DNA of 6,535 bases from DASVXQ01 sp046727955 (GCA_046727955.1 JBKPDO010000074.1:1-6535); one strand, 5' to 3'. Shown: positions 1-6,363, counted from the first letter of the stretch. The notes: generated by a model not told the origin, from the letters alone. Numbers and translations are program-made.

Positions 1-158
1 CACCTCACCGGCAACCCCGCCCAGCCGACCCCTCCGCTGGCGATGGCTGGCCCGCCGGGCAGGTGAGACAGAGCTCGCTGCCCCGGAGCACGCGAGCAGT
101 CGATGAGCCTGCGACGCCTTCGCAGCGGGCGGCCGATCTGTGGATCTGGTGCACGGCA

Positions 159-183
159 CAGCCTCACCTCGACCGTGAGGCTG
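159..183 (-). terminator. Hairpin just downstream of the dehydrogenase relic
   Basis: A perfect 9-bp stem (CAGCCTCAC / GTGAGGCTG) encloses a 7-nt loop. On the minus strand it lies about 24 nt beyond the stop codon of the dehydrogenase-like relic, where a terminator would be expected. No T-tract follows, so an intrinsic terminator of the classic kind is not shown. GC-rich actinobacteria often have stem-only terminators, so the call is possible but tentative. Confidence 0.3.
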
Positions 184-206
184 CGGCCTGCCCCGGTGCT
201 TGTGTC

Positions 207-318
207 TCAGGCGACCAGCGCCTGGAACCTGACCCCGGTCAGCTCCTCGGAGACCACCCACAGTCGGGCGGCGGCCGCCTGGTCGTGGGCGGAGCCAACC
301 AACGATCGGGAGGGTCAA
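207..318 (-). pseudogene. C-terminal relic of a short-chain dehydrogenase (SDR)
   Basis: The minus-strand frame ending in TGA at 209-207 reads AAAARLWVVSEELTGV shortly before the stop. The pattern RLW-x-x-SEELTGV is, from memory, typical of the extreme C-terminus of actinobacterial NAD(P)-dependent SDR oxidoreductases of the retinol-dehydrogenase / protochlorophyllide-reductase-like type. Only about 35 codons remain. The same frame meets a stop a few codons upstream, so the Rossmann domain and catalytic Tyr-Lys are absent. The fragment points away from the first DUF5131 copy. It is probably the broken edge of an older gene cut when the island formed. The assignment rests on one short motif and is only moderately secure. 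Confidence 0.45.
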
Positions 319-376
319 GCATCAACCGAAACCGGATACCGCGGTGACGATCTAACGAAGTACCACCCCAGCCCTG

Positions 377-410
377 CTGTCACGGGTACTTGCTACATTC
401 TAGAATCTAG
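377..410 (+). promoter_or_regulatory. AT-rich palindromic promoter/operator upstream of DUF5131 copy 1
   Basis: In an otherwise very GC-rich window this patch is AT-rich. It contains a possible -35 (CTGTCA, 377-382) and, 18 nt later, a possible -10 (TAGAAT, 401-406). The -10 is embedded in two overlapping palindromes, ATTCTAGAAT (397-406) and CTAGAATCTAG (400-410). Another palindrome, CGCTAGCG, lies at 433-440. A dyad covering a -10 box is the usual layout of a repressor operator. The promoter would read into the DUF5131 fragment starting at 455. The boxes were chosen by eye. Confidence 0.4.
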
Positions 411-454
411 CGACAACCGAGGCTATCGGGAGCGCTAGCGGGGCGGTGGGAGAC

Positions 455-994
455 ATGGGCGACCGGAGCGCAATCGAATGGACCGGGGCCACCTGGAACC
501 CCGTGACTGGTTGCGACCGGGTCTCGAAGGGCTGCGACAACTGCTATGCCCTCGCGCTGGCCGCGCGGCTGAAAGCGATGGGCCAAGCCAAGTACCAGCA
601 TGACGGCGACCCGCGGACCAGCGGACCCGGCTTCGGCGTCACCATGCACCCGACCGAGCTGGAGCTCCCCAAGCGTTGGCGTCGCCCATGGGTGATCTTC
701 GTCAACTCGATGAGCGACCTTTCTGTCGGGGTGGGCTTCTGGAAGCCTCTGTATGGGGTGGCGTTTCTCCAGGTCGGACGTAGTGATCGTCGAGCGGTTC
801 CGTCCGCGACGGGTGGCCGGCACGGGAGCGACTGCCCTCCTCGAATTGTGCTCGATGGTGCGCGTCGGGCTGTGCCAGTGGTCCGCGGTCGGCAGCCGCG
901 ATCGGCTCCTGCACTCGAGCCCAGCCAGCCGACCAGACGCAGCACCTCCTCGGCGACCGCCGCCACCGGCCGGTCCTCGTTGTCCACCAGGTAG
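455..994 (+). pseudogene. DUF5131 (phage Gp37/Gp68-like) protein, copy 1, 3' truncated
   Basis: The first ~90 residues are clearly DUF5131: AIEWTGATWNPVTGC, then a C-x6-C-x2-C-Y cluster (GCDRVSKGCDNCYA), then LKAMGQAKYQ, GDPRTSGPGFGV and FVNSMSDL. The family's function is unknown. The cysteine cluster resembles a radical-SAM iron-sulfur site, and such genes often sit in phages and mobile islands. Family resemblance stops near 722 (MSDL). The frame stays open to 994, but that tail is low-complexity and overlaps the opposing kinase gene, so it is not a real C-terminus. More than half of the expected protein is missing. ATG at 455 is preferred because homologs begin M-x-D-x-S-x-IEWT, and GGGAG lies just upstream; an in-frame GTG at 446 is the alternative. 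It is probably non-functional. Confidence 0.8.
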
Positions 995-1443
995 TCCTCG
1001 ACCCCAGCCTGCTCCAGCACCTTCGCGGTGTGGGTGGCGGCCCCCAGGAACCAGCTCGGGTCGGTTGCGGCCTCCCGGGAGCGGATGCGCGCCTGCAGCA
1101 CCGCAAGCGGCGCCCGAGGCCGGACCACCGTGACCTTGGCGCCCGGCAACGCCTCGACGACATGGCGCAGCAGGCTTCGGGCCTCGAGCACGCGCGCCAG
1201 GATCAGCCGGTCGGCGCCGGCCCGCTGGAAGTTGGCCCACATGCAGGCCAGGTTGCGGTGGGTCAGGCGCTCGTTTCACGGGTCGTCGGCGGCGACCGGC
1301 CAGCATTGCCCGATCTAGGCCAAGTCGACCAGCGCGTGGGGGACACCTGCCTGGCGCAGCAGCCGTGCCGCCTCGGCGGCGACGGTCGACTTTCCGACTC
1401 CGACCGGTCCGGTGACCAGCAGCACGGGCACCGAGGCTGTCAT
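910..1443 (-). pseudogene. P-loop nucleotide kinase-like ATPase, two in-frame stops
   Basis: From ATG 1443 the protein starts MTASVPVLLVTGPVGVGKST, a textbook Walker A (GPVGVGKST, residues 12-20). AEAARLLRQAGVPHALVDL and, later, LTHRNLACMWANF follow, as in small actinobacterial AAA/adenylylsulfate-kinase-like proteins of unknown substrate. Two stops break the frame: TAG at codon 43 (1317-1315), and TGA at codon 56 (1278-1276) inside ADDP*NERL, where relatives have Trp, so TGG probably mutated to TGA. The frame is otherwise intact through VEDYLVDNEDRPVA to LRLVGWL near 920. The natural stop is lost, and the frame runs on antisense to DUF5131 copy 1. A strong GGAGG (1454-1450) lies 6 nt before the ATG. 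Divergent from DUF5131 copy 2, with 71 bp between the starts. Confidence 0.75.
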
Positions 1444-1485
1444 AGCTCACCTCCGACGTCGCGACCGCACGTGCCGGGACAGCTT

Positions 1486-1502
1486 GTCACCGAGTCGGTG
1501 AC
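1486..1502. promoter_or_regulatory. 17-nt perfect palindrome between divergent genes
   Basis: GTCACCGAGTCGGTGAC is an 8+1+8 perfect dyad in the 71-bp gap between the kinase pseudogene (start 1443, minus) and DUF5131 copy 2 (start 1515, plus). It directly abuts the GGGAGG ribosome-binding site of copy 2 (1503-1508). It could be an operator shared by both directions, or an mRNA hairpin masking that ribosome-binding site. A dyad this long is unlikely by chance in such a short gap, but the binding protein is unknown. Confidence 0.45.
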
Positions 1503-1514
1503 GGGAGGTGGGCG

Positions 1515-1550
1515 GTGAGCACGACGACGTCGATCGAGTGGACCGAGGTT
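1515..1550 (+). pseudogene. DUF5131 protein, copy 2: only the first ~12 codons remain
   Basis: GTG at 1515, six bases after a strong GGGAGG, begins VSTTTSIEWTEV. This matches the start of copy 3 (VSTATAIEWTEV) and the IEWT of copy 1. The expected TWNP should follow, but the frame continues PCTRAVG, which has no family resemblance, so the gene breaks around 1548-1550. Its start codon, ribosome-binding site and upstream dyad survive although the coding part is almost gone. The stop of the opposing phosphatase gene lies about 50 bases further on. Confidence 0.65.
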
Positions 1551-1601
1551 CCCTGCACCAGGGCGGTCGGGCCACGTGGCGGCATCCAGCGCGGCGGGGG
1601 T

Positions 1602-2164
1602 TCAGGTGCGGTCTTGGTCGGTCCAGGCGGCGGGAAGCGCGTAGCGCCACCCTTCCTTCCAGCCGAACGGGGCATCGACCAGCTCCTCCAGGGTCGCGCC
1701 GTTGAGCAGGCAGTCCAAGGCCCACTTGGTGGCCGAGTGGCCGATCACCACCACCGTGCGCCCGTCGCAGTTGCCGCTCAGGTCGCGCAGGAAGCCACGA
1801 ACCTGTGCCACGACCTGCCGGTAGCTCTGCCCGCCCGGCCAGGGCTGGTCAATGTGCCGGACCGCTCGGCGGCCAGCTGGGCGACCGGCATGCCGTTGCG
1901 GGTGCCGTAGTTGCACTCGCGCAGCCGAGCGTCGGGGTGGATCGGGATGCCGCGGTCGCCGAAGGCGATCTCGGCGGTCTGGACCGCGCGGGCCAGGTCG
2001 GAGACGAACACCGCGGCGATGGCACGGCTGCCATGGCGATGGCCGAGCTCCGCGGCCAGCTCGCGTCCTCTGGAAGACAGCTGTCCGGGCAGCCAGCCGG
2101 TCGCGATGCCGGCCTCGTTGTCGGTGCTCACCGCGTGGGTCTCGTAGATGATCTCGACGGCCAT
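1602..2164 (-). pseudogene. Histidine phosphatase family protein, frameshifted
   Basis: This belongs to the phosphoglycerate-mutase-like histidine phosphatase superfamily (phosphate-ester hydrolysis through a phospho-histidine; substrate unknown). From ATG 2164 it reads MAVEIIYETHAVSTDNEAG, with His10 in the RHG-motif position (here ETH, as in an actinobacterial subgroup). DLARAVQTAEIAF and LRECNYGTRNGMP, with the acidic Glu, follow. Near 1858-1866 the frame breaks. The rest continues in another frame as HIDQPWPGGQSYRQV, VVVIGHSATKWALD (second catalytic His) and PFGWKEGWRYALP, ending at TGA 1604-1602. The net defect fits a one-base deletion. No Shine-Dalgarno is visible; CAGGCGCCTG, a 10-bp palindrome (2168-2177), lies just before the start. 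Restoring one base would give about 187 residues with both histidines intact. Faces DUF5131 copy 2 and diverges from copy 3. Confidence 0.78.
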
Positions 2165-2274
2165 GGTCAGGCGCCTGGGGTAGTCGCCGGGCAGGACAGG
2201 TCTGGCGACACGATAGCTGTGCCGCCGTCTCGGCCCATGGTGATCCTGCCCGCTGGCTGGTGTGGGGGTGGGTC

Positions 2275-2880
2275 GTGAGCACCGCGACGGCGATCGAGTG
2301 GACCGAGGTCACCTGGAATCCCACCACGGGCTGCGACCGGATCAGCCCTGGGTGCGACCACTGCTATGCGCTCACCCTGGCCGAGCGCCTCAAGGCGATG
2401 GGCCAGGCGAAGTATCAGACCGACGGCGACCCGCGAACGTCTGGGCCCGGGTTCGGCGTGGCGCTGCACGAGGACGCGCTCACCAAGCCGCTGCGCTGGC
2501 GCAAGCCCAGGGTCTGCTTTGTCGACAGCATGGCAGACATCGCCCACGCGAAGGTGCCGGCGGCGTTCGTCGCGCGGGTGTTCGCCACCATGGCGGCCAC
2601 GCCACAGCACACCTACCAGGTGTTGACCAAGCGGCCCGGGCGGCTGGCGTCGCTGCTGGGTGACGAGGATTTCCGTAGCGAGGTCGCCCACTACCTGCTT
2701 GCGCTGTCGCGTGACCCTTATGGCCGTCCTGACCCGGTGTTCCTCGCGCGGGCCAGCGACCCGTGGGAGGTCTGGCCGCTGCCCAACGTCTGGGTCGGCA
2801 CCTCGGCGGCGGGCAGCTCGACGCCCAGGCGTTCGTGGAGTCGCCGCATGTCCTGCCGGTCCTTTTCGCTCGTCGGGTAG
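2275..2880 (+). pseudogene. DUF5131 (phage Gp37/Gp68-like) protein, copy 3, 3' truncated
   Basis: This is the longest of the three copies. GTG at 2275 begins VSTATAIEWTEVTWNPTTGC. It has the C-x6-C-x2-C-Y cluster (GCDRISPGCDHCYA), GDPRTSGPGFGV, FVDSMADIAHAKVP, TYQVLTKRPGRL and PLPNVWVGTS, all in the family order. Resemblance ends after VWVGTS near 2806-2811, where full-length relatives continue into an SCEPLLG-type region that is absent here. The frame then runs to TAG at 2878-2880 through sequence antisense to the opposing nucleotidyltransferase. About 178 genuine codons remain. An in-frame GTG at 2260 is a worse start, because copy 2 also begins VST. Over 84 aligned residues it shares about 73% identity with copy 1 by eye. 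Confidence 0.82.
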
Positions 2881-3291
2881 CCAAGGTGGCAGCGAACCTG
2901 GGTTTGCGCGTCGACACAGCCGACCGGCCGACCATCGATGCGGCCTTGCACCGGTGGCGGGTAGTGGAAGCTGCCACCACCCTCCAGGGCCTGGTCGCCG
3001 CCACCATCGGGGGTTGGGGTCACCGGGTGTACGTCGACCTCGTGGCTTTGGCCGTCGGCCAGCGCGATGGAGGCGGGCAGCAGGTCCCGCAGCACGGTGG
3101 CGTAGCCGGCGTGGCTGAGCACCTGGCGGACCGCGGCAAGCCGGGGCCCAGCACCACCAGGTCGAGGTCGGCATGCTCGCGGGTTGCCTCGCCGAGCAGG
3201 CGTCGACGCCCCAGCCGCCATCCACCCATGCCGTCAGCCCGGCGTCGTCCAGCAGCGACAGCACTTCGATCACATCCGACGAGGCCATCAT
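2811..3291 (-). pseudogene. LnuA-like nucleotidyltransferase, two frameshifts
   Basis: This resembles the small nucleotidyltransferase family that includes lincosamide (LnuA/LinB-like) and aminoglycoside adenylyltransferases. From ATG 3291 the first frame gives LDDAGLTAWVDGGWGVDA, the Pol-beta-type GG-W-x-VDA motif. A one-base loss near 3199 moves it to LLGEATREHADLDLVVLGPG, with the catalytic D-x-D. A second loss near 3135 moves it to AVRQVLSHAGYATVLRDLLP, HEVDVHPV (third acid) and LGYPTSEKDRQDMRRL, ending at LGVELP (about 2816). Relatives end about here. The natural stop is missing, and the frame stays open to 2718 antisense to DUF5131 copy 3. Both losses lie in short C/G runs, so sequencing error must be considered. 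The actual substrate cannot be told. Confidence 0.75.
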
Positions 3292-3299
3292 GCGGGAAG

Positions 3300-3333
3300 G
3301 ATCGCAGGCCCGCCGTCGGGGACGACAGCGATC
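3300..3333 (-). terminator. Nested hairpin downstream of the DUF6262 gene
   Basis: Outer arms GATCGC (3300-3305) and GCGATC (3328-3333) enclose an inner CCCG-CCGT-CGGG hairpin (3310-3321). On the minus strand the structure starts about 13 nt after the stop of the DUF6262 gene and ends before the nucleotidyltransferase start at 3291. This would separate the transposition genes from the gene downstream. No T-tract follows. Confidence 0.35.
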
Positions 3334-3345
3334 TTGTGGTTGGGC

Positions 3346-3900
3346 TCACCGGCCGCTGCTGGCACGGTTGACCTCGGCCATCAGGCGGCGGTGGGCCTCG
3401 CGGGCGGCGGCGAGTTCCTCGTCGCGTTCCCCCAGCGTGCGCTGAAGGTCGAGGACCTGCTGCTGGAGTTGCTCGACGCGGGCCTGGAGTGCGGCGATGT
3501 CGGACGGGGCGCCAAGGCCGCTGCGCTGGAACGCCTGCTCACCCAACAGCTCGGCAAGACGGTCCTCAAGCGTGTGGAGCTGTTGGGCCCGCCGGCGGTT
3601 CTGCTCGCGCAGGTTGGCGTTGTCGGCCAGCAGCGACCGCCGGCTGACCCCGGTGGAGGGCACGTCGCCGGGCGGGTCGCCGTCGGCGGCCCGCAGCACG
3701 GCGGCGCGCAGGTCGGGGTGGCGGTGGATGAACGAGCGGTGCACCCGGGCGCGGCGGGCGACCGCGGAGATGGTGATCTCCTCGGCCTGGGCGCGCAGCT
3801 CGGCCAGGGCCTTCAGGACGCGCCGGCGGCGGGCGACGTCTTGGCGGCGCGCCTGCACGAGCGCTTGGGGCGCCGAGCCGTCAAGGTCGAGGCTGGCCAT
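3346..3900 (-). CDS. DUF6262 family protein (Tn554 TnpC-like accessory factor)
   Basis: This 184-residue protein is intact from ATG 3900 to TGA 3348-3346. A basic N-terminus is followed by a helix-turn-helix-like stretch at about 41-63 (ITISAVARRARVHRSFIHRH). Two coiled-coil segments follow, at about 88-121 and 134-177, rich in L/Q/E/R (for example LQARVEQLQQQVLDLQRTL). This layout is that of the third protein of Tn554-type recombinase trios, where TnpC assists or orients the two tyrosine recombinases. It directly follows the broken recombinase and overlaps the recombinase's C-terminal frame. There is no Shine-Dalgarno before the ATG, so it probably relied on translational coupling. With its recombinase partner dead it could only work in trans. 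The family assignment is good; the molecular role is inferred. Confidence 0.8.
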   Translation of the reverse strand: MASLDLDGSAPQALVQARRQDVARRRRVLKALAELRAQAEEITISAVARRARVHRSFIHRHPDLRAAVLRAADGDPPGDVPSTGVSRRSLLADNANLREQNRRRAQQLHTLEDRLAELLGEQAFQRSGLGAPSDIAALQARVEQLQQQVLDLQRTLGERDEELAAAREAHRRLMAEVNRASSGR

Positions 3901-4716
3901 GGGTCAAGGCTGCCGGCCAGCGCCGGCGTTGGTGCTGGGCGGCGGATGCGGGGCATGCCGAGGTTGACGACCTGGCGGGTCTTGCGGATCACCGCCACCG
4001 CGTGGGTGATCTGGCGGCGGTCGGCGGCGCTGAGCGTGTCCAGGTCGGTCTCGATGCGGCGGATCAGCTCCCGGACTCGCGTGATCTCCCGCTCGGAGGG
4101 TGCTGCGGCGGCGCGGGCCCAGTCCTCGAGGTCGCCGCTTGCCAGGATGCGTTCGCGGTCGGCCAGCAGCTGCTGCAGGTAGGACTTCAGCTCCGGCAGG
4201 TAGGACGGGTCGCTGCGGAAGTGCCCGCAGCCCACGCAGACGTAGCGGTAGGGGCAGGCGGTCCCGCCGGCCTTGACGTTGCTGGGCTCGGTGCAGACGC
4301 CGAACGGGACCGCGACCTGCCCGACGCGGGCGCGGGCGTGCTCGACCTCCAGCGTGCGGGCGACCTCGCGCAGCACGCGGCGGCCGTGGCCGTCGAACTG
4401 GTGGCGGCTGACCCGGTCGACGGCGGCACAGCGCCACGTCCTCGCCCAGCCCGTCGGCGAGCGTGGCGGGTCGGGTCAGGCCCAGCGGGCGGATGTCGCC
4501 CAGGAACCGGCGCACGTCGCGGGCGACGTTCACCTGCTTCCAGGCACTGATCACCCCCGTGCGCTGCTCGTGGGCGAGCCGGTTGGTGAACGCCACGACG
4601 TCGGCGCGGCCCAGCACGGCGGGATCGGTGCCGTGGTCGGCACGGCCCAGCCGCAGGCTCTCGGAGAACTCGCCCAGCGAGATCAGCATCATCCGGCTGA
4701 CCCCGATGACCTGCAA
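3813..4716 (-). pseudogene. Tn554-type tyrosine recombinase (TnpB-like), catalytic core deleted
   Basis: Two ends of one recombinase are visible. The N-terminal part (about 4716-4430) reads SLGEFSESL, DVVAFTNRLAHEQRTGVISA and VNVARDVRRFLGDIRPLGLT, the SAM-like core-binding domain. The C-terminal part, in another frame (about 4430-3813), reads AVDRVSRHQFDGHGRRV and FGVCTEPSNVKAGG. It then has a zinc-binding cluster C-x12-C-x5-C-x2-C (ACPYRYVCVGCGHF), LPELKSYLQQLLADRERI and, near its end, LGMPRIRRP. In this family about 250 residues with the Arg...His-x-x-Arg...Tyr active site lie between these parts; here they are gone, joined at DVAL/AAVDRV near 4430. No initiating start is certain (TTG at 4716 is only the first candidate). 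The C-terminal frame lacks a stop before the DUF6262 start and runs on to 3813. The partner recombinase TnpA is not in the window. Confidence 0.78.
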
Positions 4717-4829
4717 CGAGGTCCAGCACCTGTACGCCGCACTGCTCGCCCGGCCCGCTGGGGATCTCGGCCACCGGTTGGGCTGGTCGGTGTGGCGACG
4801 CCGACATCAGGCACGCGCCCGCACCTGCC

Positions 4830-4886
4830 ACTACCAACGACAGGCCGCCTTGCAACCATGAAGACCACGATCTGCGGCTGGAGTAC
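4830..4886 (+). repeat. 57-bp direct repeat, left copy
   Basis: It matches 6364-6420 at 51 of 57 positions without gaps. It starts ACTACC, contains CGACAGGCC, and ends CGGCTGGAGTAC. It sits upstream of the broken recombinase, between that gene and the esterase. Read in the frame starting at 4830 it gives NHEDHDLRLEY and stays open to 5153. In that frame three of the six differences are at third codon positions, three at first and none at second. A 13-nt perfect hairpin, CCGGT-TGC-ACCGG (4901-4913), follows 14 nt later. It may be a duplicated gene end or a mobile-element boundary. Confidence 0.75.
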
Positions 4887-5246
4887 GATCTTCTGAATGA
4901 CCGGTTGCACCGGCAAAGACGACATCGATCGCACTCGCCACAACAGCTACGGCGGGGAGTTGTGGATGCTCGCCGACCGGGCCGGATCGGCGGTGGCCTC
5001 GACACGACCGGCATCGGCAACTACCTGCACGACAGCCGCAACCTAATACCCAGTGGGTCGGCCCTGGACCTCGGATGGCGACTCCGATGGCCTGCGTACG
5101 GATCCGACCGACGCTTCCTGAGGTGGCTGGGAGCCGATCGAGATCAACGCTGAGAAGGTGGCGCGACGTTGACGAGGATGGCGGCGGCGGCAAGTTCCGG
5201 TCGCCGCCGCAGCCGCCCGTTCGGCGGCCACGGGAAGACGACGTCG
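4887..5246. other. 360-bp stretch with no recognised gene
   Basis: This holds a small hairpin (4901-4913) and two overlapping plus-strand open frames. One begins at ATG 4897 (MTGCTGKDDIDRT, with GGELWMLADRAG; stop at 5044-5046). The other starts in repeat A and stays open to 5153 (including NYLHDSRNLIPSG and LGWRLRWPAYGSDRRFLRW). Neither matches a family I know, and neither has a convincing ribosome-binding site. The second is richer in Trp/Tyr/Phe than typical shadow frames and could be the C-terminus of a broken gene. The final ~90 bases are the leader of the esterase, with GGGAAG at 5232-5237. Confidence 0.35.
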
Positions 5247-6272
5247 ATGCTGACCATTGACCAGCAGCCAGGTCCCCGCCGACGAAGCGTTCGGTGGCGC
5301 GCCGCGTCGGTGGTGCTGCCCGCCGTGGCAGTGCTCGTGCTGCTGGGCGGCTGCCGCCCGGCACCGCCCGGCACCTCTACTAGGGCGCCCGCCAGCCTGG
5401 CCGCAGGGACAACCCAGCAGCAGCTTGCGGTGGGTGGCTTGCAGCGGACGTTCCGCGTGTACCGGCCGGCCACGCTGGCGTCGTCGGCCCCGGCGCCGCT
5501 GGTGGTCATGCTCCACGGCGCCCTCGGCACCGGTCGCCAGGCGCAGTCGTCCTACGGCTGGGACGCCCAGGCCGACCGTGGCCGGTTCGTCGTGGCCTAT
5601 CCCGACGGCGTCAAACGGTCCTGGGCGGTCAGCCACGACTGTTGCGGCCCGCCAGCCGCCGCGGCGGTGGACGACGTCGCCTTCATCACCCAGATGGTGT
5701 CGGCCATCGCCGCTGCGGTGCCCATCGACCCGGCCCGGATCTACGCCACCGGGATCTCCAACGGGGGCATGCTCGCCTACCGGCTGGCCTGTGAGAGCAG
5801 GATCTTCGCGGCCATCGGGCCGGCTTCGGCGACTATGCTCGGCCCCTGCCCGTCGCCCGCGCCGATCTCGGTGATCCACCTCCACGGGACCGCGGACCAG
5901 ACCATCCCCTACACTGGCGGCATGAGCAAGCGGGACAACCGCGGCGCCGGCGCCCGTCCGGCCCAGATTGACGGCCCACCCATGCCCACCCTGATCAGCA
6001 CCTGGCGCGGGATCGACCACTGCGCCCAGCCCTCGGTCAGCACCGCCGGTCCGGTCACCACCTCGGTCGCCAACTGCCCCGACGGTCGCAGCGTCGAGTT
6101 GATCACCATCGTCGGTGCGGGTCACCAGTGGCCCGGCCAGCCGGGCCCGAACCCGGCGATCGCGCGGGCGCTGCAGCTAGATTCCCCATCCACGGCACTG
6201 GACGCCACGCAGACCATCTGGCGCTTCTTCAGCGCGCATCCCAAGCCTATCGGGACGCGGACCAGCAGATGA
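5247..6272 (+). CDS. LpqC-like secreted lipoprotein esterase (PHB depolymerase / feruloyl esterase family)
   Basis: This is a 341-residue alpha/beta-hydrolase of the CE1 / polyhydroxybutyrate-depolymerase-like family. An arginine-rich n-region (RRRSVRWR) and a hydrophobic stretch lead to the lipobox LLGGC (Cys36), so it is predicted to be lipid-anchored outside the membrane. Oxyanion region VVMLHGALGTG lies at about 87-97, and DCCGPPAAAAVDDVAFI at 131-147 is typical of the family. Catalytic residues visible are Ser171 (TGISNGG), Asp217 (HLHGTADQTIPY) and His293 (GAGHQWPG). Extra cysteines (132, 133, 182, 201, 259, 277) could form disulfides. ATG 5247 is chosen because GGGAAG lies 9 nt upstream and it gives a normal signal peptide; an in-frame TTG at 5169 would add 26 residues. 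The substrate is probably an aliphatic or aromatic ester, unproven. It is the best preserved gene here and lies between two 57-bp repeats. Confidence 0.92.
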   Translation: MLTIDQQPGPRRRSVRWRAASVVLPAVAVLVLLGGCRPAPPGTSTRAPASLAAGTTQQQLAVGGLQRTFRVYRPATLASSAPAPLVVMLHGALGTGRQAQSSYGWDAQADRGRFVVAYPDGVKRSWAVSHDCCGPPAAAAVDDVAFITQMVSAIAAAVPIDPARIYATGISNGGMLAYRLACESRIFAAIGPASATMLGPCPSPAPISVIHLHGTADQTIPYTGGMSKRDNRGAGARPAQIDGPPMPTLISTWRGIDHCAQPSVSTAGPVTTSVANCPDGRSVELITIVGAGHQWPGQPGPNPAIARALQLDSPSTALDATQTIWRFFSAHPKPIGTRTSR

Positions 6273-6363
6273 GGAGTCCCAGCGCAAGCTGATGCGCAGG
6301 TCCTGCTCTGCCATGACCTCCGGAGCCGACAGCTACCAGGACCGCAGACGCGTGGTGGACCCG

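Noticed and set aside
1..66. Plus-strand frame open from the window edge to TGA at 64-66
   Set aside because: Only 21 codons (LTGNPAQPTPPL...), Pro/Ala-rich, with no recognisable motif; it may be a gene's end, but cannot be supported.
1276..1317. The TAG and TGA in the kinase as recoded codons
   Set aside because: No selenocysteine-type structure was seen, the TGA stands where Trp is expected, and neighbouring genes are also broken, so ordinary decay is simpler.
407..1450. Long minus-strand open frames across the kinase and DUF5131 copy 1, including a kinase frame continuing to 544
   Set aside because: The longest frame here has low-complexity Arg/Gly/Pro/Ala protein typical of GC-rich shadows. 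The kinase frame beyond about 910 is antisense to DUF5131 and shows no family motif.
2781..3346. Integron attC-like core sites (GCCCAAC near 2781 and GTTGGGC near 3339)
   Set aside because: The two cores are about 550 bp apart, far beyond an attC site, and the first lies in conserved DUF5131 coding sequence (LPNVW).
4917..4930. Short likeness of GACGACATCGATCG to the DUF5131 copy 2 start, as a fourth module head
   Set aside because: The match is only about 14 bases around a palindromic ATCGAT, and the IEWT-type residues are not encoded.
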